Source: Clarkia xantiana subsp. parviflora
Lineage: Eukaryota > Streptophyta > Magnoliopsida > Myrtales > Onagraceae
DNA: 64,000 bases
Assembly (NCBI GenBank): GCA_036873135.1
Contig: JAPTYO010000017.1
Coordinates: forward strand, 2,046,001-2,110,000
Reading direction: 5' to 3'
Positions 56,964-64,000 of this stretch are shown here, piece after piece. Position 1 is the first letter of the stretch; every line of letters begins with the position of its first letter. Both the position numbers and the translations under genes were made by a program. A model generated the notes under the pieces. It was not told the DNA's origin and did not search any database. It saw only the letters and a program-made list of their open reading frames with translations.

Positions 56964-59210
56964 CTAGGCTTGGTCCTTGTCAGCGGCATCAACGGGAGCA
57001 GGGTCCACGAGGTCTGTGGTAGAAGGCTCCACAGGTTCAGCCGCTGGAGGGTCGATTATCGGGGCGTCAGCACTTGGAGGCTCTGCTGTGTCTTCAACAA
57101 TCGCGGGAGTGCTCCCCCCATCACTCTCCTCCGAGAGAGCAAAATATTTCTTCGCGAAGGGGGCGAGAGAAGGAGACTTTTCGAAGTTGATGGCGTCGCC
57201 ATACTCCAGGTGGAGTTCCTCAACTGCGTTGAAGAGGGTGTTCTCCACCTCCGCACTGCAGAACTTTACAGCATCAGCCTGGAAGTCTTCGGACCTCCGA
57301 TAATCCTCCCGGCCCTTGGTCTCGGCCGCGACCAGCTGCGCGGGAACCCCCGCAACTTGCTCCTCCAGAGCCTTCTTCTCAAGGACCAGCTTGTCCTCAG
57401 CAACCTGCCGCTCCTTCCGCTCCCGCTTTAGGAGCCCCTTGAAGTCACGGACCTGCTTTTGGAGGTCCCGAGTCTTTCGGTCGAGGATGGCCTGCTCCTT
57501 GGCCAGTTTTCCCAGCGAAGACTCGGAGGCCGCGAGATCCTCCTTAAGCTTGGCCGTGACCGCCCGTTCTCACTCCAGGGCCTCCTCGAAGGTGAAGGGG
57601 TACCCGATGGAACGGTTGATGTCCCCCATCTCCTGCGAAGGAAGGAAAAGAAGTATTAGTAGATGAGCAACCGGTCTCATTGATGAAGAAAAGAAAAGTG
57701 AAAGTCTTACCTCTATCCGACGAATGCACATCTCCTGTACATCCCGGCGCATATCCTCCCGATCTAAGGTGATCGGATACCTCATAGAAGGCAAGATTGA
57801 GCCTGCTACCAGGTGTAGAGCCAGCTCCGGATATGTGTCCCCTTGTCGGAGCTGGACCCCTTGCAGCGTTTGGACCCCGAGTGACCTGCACCTAGAGGAC
57901 GAGAGGAGGCTTTAGAAACGTAATCAGGAAGTTCATTAGAGCCCTTACACCAAACAATGCGTCGGGAGACATATTGGTCCTTCCCGCTGTAGTTGTAGTA
58001 GCCCGCCTTCAGGACACGAGGAGTTTCACCTCGGAGGACACGTTTGACATCGGAGATGCGGGCCTCCATGGTCGAAGGAATCAACTCCTTCGGAACCAGC
58101 TTCCTATACGATTTAATAGCGAGGCGGAGCTTTTTACCTTCTTCAGCGTTCTGGACGTCGAAGAGCTTCTCCACCTCCACCCGACTCCGCTTTGGCCTCT
58201 CCGCGGAAGGAGATCCCGATGGAGCAGCAGCCTTCTTGGCTGACTTCCTCTTCCGCGTGGGGCGGACAGCATCGGTCTCCCCCTACTTAAGGATCAGATT
58301 GGTCAGCACGGATACCATCTTAGCTGCAAACAGTAAAAAACAGAGGTTAGAGATTTACCCAGGGAACCATATTGGAGGGGCTGTCGAAGAGCTGCCCCCC
58401 GAAGACTATGTCGAGGAGTCGGATCCCGGCATTCACCAGGTCCCGCTCCACGAGAGAATTGGCGTCGAGGGGAGTGTAGGACTCCCCCCACCGGTAGAGC
58501 TGGATGAGTTGAAGAGTCTGGAAGTCTTCATCGGTGTAGGTGTGGAAAGCGGGAGGAGAGTCCGCTTCCACCTCCCATCGGGGCCACGGGATCGAGGAGT
58601 TTTGGATGAAGAAGTAGCTCCTCTTCCACCCACTGTTATCGGACCCCGTGTCTTGTTCCACTTCGGCATCTGGGGGTAGAAGGCACAGACCCCCGCCTCG
58701 TTGCACTTCATCCCGTAGAAGGTCCTGAAAAGCTTGAGGCTGTACACCCACTTCTGTCGGAAGCAGAGGACCTGGAAGGCGTTCCACAAACGTATGGCGT
58801 GGGGAGAGAAGGTGGTCGGATGCGTCTTGTAGTGCTGGCACATCTCGACCAGATTACCACAGAAGGGGAATCTAATCCGCGCTGATATTTGCCCCGTAGA
58901 GACAAACACCTCCCCTTTTCGGGGACGAGTAACCTCAAGGTTACCCTAGGGGTGGGGCCAGGTATACGAGAAACGAGGTTCCCAGGTAGAGGTGATGCAT
59001 CCCTCCCGGAGAGCTGCATCGTACGCAGTGCTGGAAATCTCGTTCAGAGCATAGTCGAAGTTGAAAGGCTTTCTTCCCTCAGAACTAGATCCACTGTCTA
59101 AAATCAGCCATGGCAAGGAAAGGCACGTTGGGTTTTCCGGGAAATTACGAACGAACTAAGCAAAGAGGAAAAGACACACAAGTAAGAAGGAAGAAATCCT
59201 TACCAGACAT
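56964..59210 (-). pseudogene. Antisense extra ORF of E, right arm (deleted copy)
   Basis: Mirror of 50897-53618. Exon 1 is 59204-59210, with GTAAGG after it and an acceptor TTTTAG ending at 59098. Compared with the left arm it lacks roughly 80 bp near 58650 (between PKWNKT and SDNSG) and several hundred base pairs near 57873, where GAGHSG joins directly to SKRCKG. It also has stops near 58290 and 57570. Its counterpart of the middle 'intron' keeps GTAAAT...TTTGCAG. Broken. Confidence 0.82.
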
Positions 59211-59745
59211 GATAACTTGAGGAAGGAAGGATGATCTGAAGCTTGCCGGAAAGTTGATCGGAGAAACACTTGGATCTTCGGAATCGCAGAGCTTGAAGTT
59301 CTCAGAAGTTGCAGAGAGCTTTCAAAATTTCAGAAACGGTAAAAGTGAAACTGTGCCCCCTGTTAGGGTTTTATAGGCGAAGAGGACAGTCGAAGGGACC
59401 CTTTGATCTGAATCGTCGAAGTTGAAGCGTTCTGATCTGGACCGTTGAGATGAAACGTGCAGAATGGCAACGGGTGCAGTGATGAAACGGCCTGAAAAGC
59501 ACTTTTCAGAAAAAGCAGGCGCGAAATATCAGGCACGGGTGCTGAAGACGTCGCTTCGTTATCTGCTGCATTTAATGGCTAGGGAACCGAGGAGTCTTCT
59601 CGGGTTTGGCAGGCATTGAGGAAACGTGAACGAGAAGACTTGTACCAAGTGACTGTATCAAGGGAAAGGTCCCCGACTCCGATGTCGGGAGGTCGGGAAT
59701 GGAAATACACGACGAACTGTAAGTCCCTCATGTCTTGGGGGCAAA

Positions 59746-60459
59746 TGATGGGTTCCACTATAGCCATTAGGCCCTTTAACGACAAGGAAACGGTGAATAG
59801 GCCCACTGGGCCCTAAATGGAGTTCAGGATGACCCAGGCGAAGGGTCCCGACAGAGGGAGTCCTGAGGATGAGAGGTCCCGACAGAGTCGGACCAGATAG
59901 GCGAGCTGGATGCTCCCGATGAGATGCCTTTAAGTAGGCCCCGATGATGAATCCCTGAAAATGATTAGCGCTGTCACGATGATGAGCGGGGCCCCGAGCG
60001 GTGACACAATGAGATAACTCTGGAGTCCCCGATGTTAGTCGGAACTTGCTATCAGAGGTTGAGGCCGGAATACGCGGGGCGTGGCCGAGATACGCGGAGC
60101 GTGATTGAGATACGCGGAGCGTGGCCGAGATACGCGGGGCGTGGCCGAGATAAGCGAGATCATGGCTTAGATAGGCGGGATCGTGCCCGAGATACGCGGA
60201 ATATGGGCTAACCACCCCAACGGTTCACCAGGTAACTGAGGTACCTCTCCGCCTATAAAAGGGCAGAGGTTACCTCAGATCAATTACGTTTGAGATACAC
60301 ACTTTGAGATTCTTACTTGCCACCGTATACGAGATACTCATTTAAGCATCGGAGAGGGATTCTGGGTCACCGCCCGGTCTATCCCCTCTTGAAGGATTGC
60401 GGGGAGCAAAGGAGCTAGGATCGTCAAAGATCGTACCGGAGTTCCACCGTGATCCAACA
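59746..60459 (+). repeat. LTR of E, right arm
   Basis: 714 bp, the reverse complement of 49635-50350 with a few percent difference. Ends GATCCAACA at 60459. Confidence 0.92.
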
Positions 60460-60460
60460 T

Positions 60461-60615
60461 AAACAAATCTCTGGAGAGAGCCAAACAATTGGCAAAAAGG
60501 CTCTTTTGGAAAAGAAATGGAAACCTGGTGTGAAAACCACGAAGTCAATGGGCACGACACAGACAGCTGTTTCAGCCTATGAATGCACATCAACAATGTT
60601 ATCCTGCATGGGGTG
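60461..60615 (+). repeat. 155-bp direct repeat, right copy (flank of element E)
   Basis: Second copy of 49480-49634; differences include AAACAAATCTC for AAAAAAATTTC and CTTTTGG for CTCTAGG. Continues directly into the rest of F gag. Confidence 0.93.
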
Positions 60616-61330
60616 TTAAAACACTATGTTGACCAAGGTGACAACACCCCTACAAAGCATCAAGGAGAACCCTCCAAGAAAAGAAAAGAAAAAGAAAAGA
60701 TGTATGAATATCCACCTCCTCTTAAACGGGGTGTGATAAACGTCATACATGGAGGACCAGCTGCCGGCGGCTAAGGCTCAGACTCAAGAAAAGTCTATGC
60801 CTCACAGGCAGAGACACATCCCAAGTACGGAAAGCGACAAAGGGGTGAGCAGGAAGATTTCGTCATCATGTTTTCTAAATAAGATATGAGACATATCGTA
60901 TACCCCCATGACGATGCACTCGTCATCACCATGCCTATCGCGGAGTACGACGTCAAATGAATTCTCGTTGACGGAAGAAGCTCCTCAGACATCTTAACTA
61001 TCAAGGTGATAGAACAGATTGGTCGCACAAAGGCAAACTTGAGCCACAGAACGTTCCCACTAACCAGCTTTGCGGGCGCTGCGACATACCCCCTAGGTAC
61101 AATCACACTCCCAGTAACACTGGGAGAATGATGGAAAAAGTTGGACATTAATTTCAAATTTATGGTGGTTGAAACCTTGGGTGCATATAATGGGATATTG
61201 GAAAAAAAAAACCATAAACCCATGAAATAGTGACATCCACAATGCACCAGAAGCTGAAAATCCTAACAATAAATGGAGTTGGAGAAATCCTAGGAGATCA
61301 AACTGCAGCACGATAGTGCTTTGTAAACGC
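60616..61330 (+). pseudogene. Gag end and protease of element F
   Basis: Continues F gag (KHYVDQGDN ... YPPPLKRGVINVIHGGPAAGG, which matches GTINVIHGGLAAGG of C), then the protease: HDDALVITMPIAEYDVK, LVDGRSSSDIL near 60970, and LTSFAGAATYPLGTITLP. The end is the degenerate GVGEILGDQTAA. It has the same DGRSSSDIL form as C. Stops near 60773, 60882, 60958 and 61127 break it. Confidence 0.85.
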
Positions 61331-61658
61331 TCTAAGCCGTAAACAACAACTCTCCATCGCCATGATAAGGCAGGGTATTCCCAAGCAGGAAGAAGACAAG
61401 CAAGTGGTAGAAGTGCGTCTTGAACAACTCTTCGAGTCTAGACGACCGAGAAACCATCAACAAGTCCCAAAACCGCATAGTATTTGGATCATCAAGCAGG
61501 AAGAAGATGAGCCAACTCTGGAATACTTCAGGCGCTTTGCGCTAAATGCAGCTTTTCTGAAGGCAACTAAAGTGGCAGTGACCAACGCGTTCTTCATGAA
61601 CTCGAACACGCGGTCCTTCCTCTTGCTTGGAATCAGGCGAAAAGTTTTTTTAATTTAA
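61331..61658 (+). pseudogene. Uncertain gag/pol-like fragment after F protease
   Basis: Open frame 61362-61658 with VEVRLEQLFESRRPRN, as expected just after a Tat protease, followed by IKQEEDEPTLEYFRRFALNA, which looks like a gag core segment (long helix with EYxxRF). The two halves do not belong together in an intact element, so this is probably a rearrangement. Confidence 0.4.
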
Positions 61659-62880
61659 ATGATGCATATGAGTTGCACAAAAATAATAACAAGATGCAAA
61701 CTTAAAAATAAAAGTTCTACAACTGAGAAAAATTACAATTTACCCGAAAGGTTTTTTTTCGAATATAATGCATATGACATGCACGGTTTTTTTTTTATTT
61801 AAAAAATTCAGAAAAAATGTTTTTTAAACAACGAGCCCTAAAACTAAGAGAGCTTACGGTTTATCTAAAAAGTTTTTTTAAAAAATTAATGCATATTGGA
61901 TGCATTATTAAAAATAAAACAATTCAGTAAAAAGTTTTTTTAAAATGATGCATATGGAATGCACGTTCGAAATTAGAAGCTCTAACAGTTAAAGCGGAAT
62001 TACAAATTTTCCTAAATATTTTTTTTTGTTTTTTTAGCAATGCATATACAATACACTAACCAAAATTACAGCTTACCTGAAAAGTTTTATTCAAAAATAA
62101 TGCGTACAAAACACATGTTAAAAAATGAAAATTCAGGTAAGAGGTTTTTTTAGAAAAAAATGCATATGAAATGCATGTTCGAAAGGAAGCCCTAACAGTT
62201 AAAGCGGAAAAAAAAATTTGTTTTTTTTTTTTTTTTTGTATTTTTAGCAATGCATACAATACACTGACCAAAATTACAACTTACCTGAAAAGTTTTTTCA
62301 AAAATAATGCGTACAAAACACATGTTAAAAATAAAAATTCAGGTAAGAGGTTTTTTTAGAAAAAATGCATATGAAATGCATGTTCGAAAGGAAGCTCTAA
62401 TAGCTAAAGAAATTAAATTTTCTGAAATTTTTTTTTTTAAGTAATGCATACGTAACGCACTAACAAAATTACAACTTACCTGAGAGTTTTTTTTTTAAAT
62501 AATGCGCATGAGACGCATATTTAGAATAAAAATTTAGGTAAGGGTTCTTTTCTTTTTTAAAAACAATGCTTCTGAAACACATGTTTAGAAATAAAAATCT
62601 ACAACTAAGGGATTAGCTACTTAACTAAAAAAAAAAATTTGGTTTTTTCTGAAAATAACGTATACAAAATGCATTTTAAAATTAGAAGCTCTAATAGCAA
62701 AAAGAGAGTTCAATTTCTCGTGAAAATATTTTTTTGAAAATAATGTATAAAAGATGCGCTAATCTTGAGTTACAACTTACCTGGATGTTTTTTTTTTTTA
62801 ATAATGCGCATGAAACACATATTTAGCACGAAAATTTAGGTAAGAGGTTTTTTTAAAAAAATATGCAATGAGATGAATGC
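61659..62880. repeat. AT-rich tandem repeat with inverted ATGCAT-type motifs in J leader
   Basis: About five diverged units of roughly 200-235 bp. Each has poly-T and poly-A tracts, an AATTACAACTTACCTGA segment and hairpin-like pairs such as ATGCATATGAAATGCAT (62161 and 62365) and TGCGCATGAGACGCAT (62503). No gene. Confidence 0.75.
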
Positions 62881-63340
62881 ATGAGAAATAAAAGCTATAC
62901 AAACAGTCGCATGATAACATTTACAACAAAAACAGATCATGTTAGGGGGGTAAAAAAAATGTGTGGCTTTGCTCTACAAGGTTCCACTGATAGGTTCCCG
63001 ACAAGGTGGTTTCCTCACCCCATTATAGGGATCATAAGACCTTCGCAAGCGAGTAGAGTTTTTCCGAGCCGTACCGGCGGCCCAGCCGCTCCGGTCGTAC
63101 CGTACTAAACCTCCGGGGTTCCTAGTTGCCCTGGGTTTTAGGCGTTTTGGACATTAGACTAAAGTGTGTGTGTGCGAATTCAAATAACACATATCAACAA
63201 AGAAAAATAGTCAATCATAAAAAAAATAATTCCACGCCTGAAATAACAAAAATAACCAAGTTAGAATAACAAAGTCAAATATATATATAAAAACTAAAAC
63301 ATGGCAAATTAGCAAATACAAAGAGCCCGAACCCTCAAGT
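62881..63340 (-). other. Leader of element J
   Basis: Less repetitive leader between the repeat block and the primer site. No gene; the short frame at 62881-63108 has no recognisable feature. Confidence 0.5.
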
Positions 63341-63342
63341 GT

Positions 63343-63359
63343 CCCCAGCAGAGTCGCCA
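63343..63359 (-). other. Primer binding site of element J (tRNA-Arg type)
   Basis: The plus strand reads CCCCAGCAGAGTCGCCA; plant tRNA-Arg ends CCCCAGTGGAGTCG plus CCA, so 15 of 17 positions agree. Comparison from memory of the tRNA. Confidence 0.65.
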
Positions 63360-63360
63360 A

Positions 63361-64000
63361 ATTTTCAGACCTAAAATCTGACCTACGGCGAATTACGTTT
63401 TTTTAAAACGCGCAATTTTGAAAAGAGTCGCCACTAGTTAATTAAGGTTAACGAGAATCCTAAATTGCCTAAGCGAATAACGAATTAACCACCTAGGTGT
63501 AAAATCAGTCTGCGATTAGAAATTCGGGTTCGGGGGTTCTGTTACGAATTAAAATAAATTTTAATTACGCCCTTTCGGTACTTAATTACAAAAATTTGCC
63601 AATTTTCATCGTTAATTAATTATGAATTAGTTATGCATATGAATGACGCGAACTAACATGAAGAACACATACAATTAACTACGTTTTAATTAATCTAATA
63701 AAAAACGGTGAAATACACACAATTTATCATTGAACCAATCTAAATTAATCGATATTCGGATTATTTGTGTCAAATTAAATCTAGAAAATATAATAAAATA
63801 AGCAATATTACAACATGTGATTTATTGACCTATAACTAAGTTAAAATCAATCTAATTATTTTAATCTAGTGATAATAAAATAAAAAAACAAATAATCAGA
63901 TAATCAGTAAATAATAAACTAAAAATCTAAAAAGTAAAAAAAAAATATGAAAAAGTAAAAACAACAGAGAATGAGCGTACCTGCCAGGCCACTGGGGGAC
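63361..64000 (-). repeat. Partial 5' LTR of element J
   Basis: AT-rich sequence directly beyond the primer site, with AAAAGAGTCGCCACTAG near 63420. The outer end lies outside the window, so LTR status cannot be confirmed here. Confidence 0.5.

Larger units (their letters stand above)
49635..60459. mobile_element. Element E: palindromic double 3' half of a Tat Ty3/gypsy element
   Basis: 10.8 kb. Left arm 49635-54959: 3' LTR, antisense ORF, tandem repeats, integrase C-terminal half (minus strand). Right arm 55599-60459: the same modules in reverse complement. Between them a single-copy spacer, 54960-55598, contains the preceding pol sequence continuous with the right arm. Both outer ends are the same complete LTR terminus (TGTTGGATCACGG outward). 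Gag, protease and RT are absent. The arms agree closely but the right one has internal deletions. Confidence 0.92.
46951..61658 (+). mobile_element. Element F: Ty3/gypsy (Tat-like) gag-protease relic, split by element E
   Basis: Plus strand. LTR 46951-47892, weak primer site, gag from 47947 to 49634, then element E, then the end of gag and the protease (60616-61330). No RT is seen before the sequence changes to element J near 61658; whether pol was deleted or lay beyond the junction cannot be told. The right LTR is absent. Confidence 0.8.
61659..64000 (-). mobile_element. Element J: 5' end of an Ogre-like Ty3/gypsy element
   Basis: An LTR-like sequence from about 63361 runs off the window, with a primer site on its left side and an AT-rich untranslated leader further left. 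On the minus strand the primer site reads TTGGCGACTCTGCTGGGGAC, close to the tRNA-Arg type site used by Ogre elements. The LTR contains the GAGTCGCCACTA segment often seen in that group. No gag is visible; the leader is truncated at F near 61658. Confidence 0.6.

Noticed and set aside
62056..62359. Lys/Phe-rich ORFs on both strands
   Set aside because: Arise from the poly-A and poly-T tracts of the J leader repeats.

Overview
This window is plant nuclear DNA, almost certainly angiosperm heterochromatin. It contains no convincing host gene, rRNA, tRNA or CRISPR array. Nearly all of it is explained by nested LTR retrotransposons of two superfamilies, Ty1/copia and Ty3/gypsy. Most of the gypsy elements look like the Tat lineage: they carry an antisense extra ORF between pol and the 3' LTR, a tandem-repeat block beside it, and (in element C) a second RNase H. 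I name the elements A to J.

Layout. (I) 1-21803: minus-strand Tat-like element made of gag-protease, a 77-bp tandem array and an antisense ORF, with no reverse transcriptase. Two later insertions sit inside its 77-bp array: H (2625-12331, target duplication ATGGG), a very young non-autonomous gypsy element with almost identical LTRs and degenerate coding, and G (12832-18174, target duplication AATTG), a Ty1/copia element. (A) An old minus-strand copia element, seen at 21804-22683 and 41815 to about 42770, is split by B (22684-41814, plus-strand copia, target duplication GTTGG). B's gag is in turn split by C (25863-36943), the most complete Tat element, running gag, protease, RT, RNase H, second RNase H, integrase, tandem repeats, antisense ORF on the minus strand. 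(D) 43465-46950 is another minus-strand copia, cut by F (46951 to about 61650), a plus-strand gypsy gag-protease relic. F's gag is interrupted by E (49635-60459), a 10.8-kb palindrome built from two 3' halves of one Tat element in inverted orientation and flanked by 155-bp direct repeats of F gag. (J) From about 61659 to the window end is the 5' end of a minus-strand Ogre-like gypsy element with a tRNA-Arg type primer site.

The relative order of insertion can be read from the nesting: A is older than B, and B older than C; A is also older than I (which holds G and H) and D; D is older than F, and F older than E. All pol genes carry stops, frameshifts or deletions, so none of these copies is expected to move alone. 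C and H have the most similar LTR pairs, so they look like the most recent insertions, and H must have been moved in trans.

The most unusual structures are (1) the palindromic element E with its 155-bp flanking duplication, (2) the apparently spliced antisense ORF that recurs in I, C and both arms of E, with a 7-nt first exon and its own TATA box, and (3) the self-complementary 34-bp units in the LTRs of H. All calls come from reading the sequence; no database search was made.
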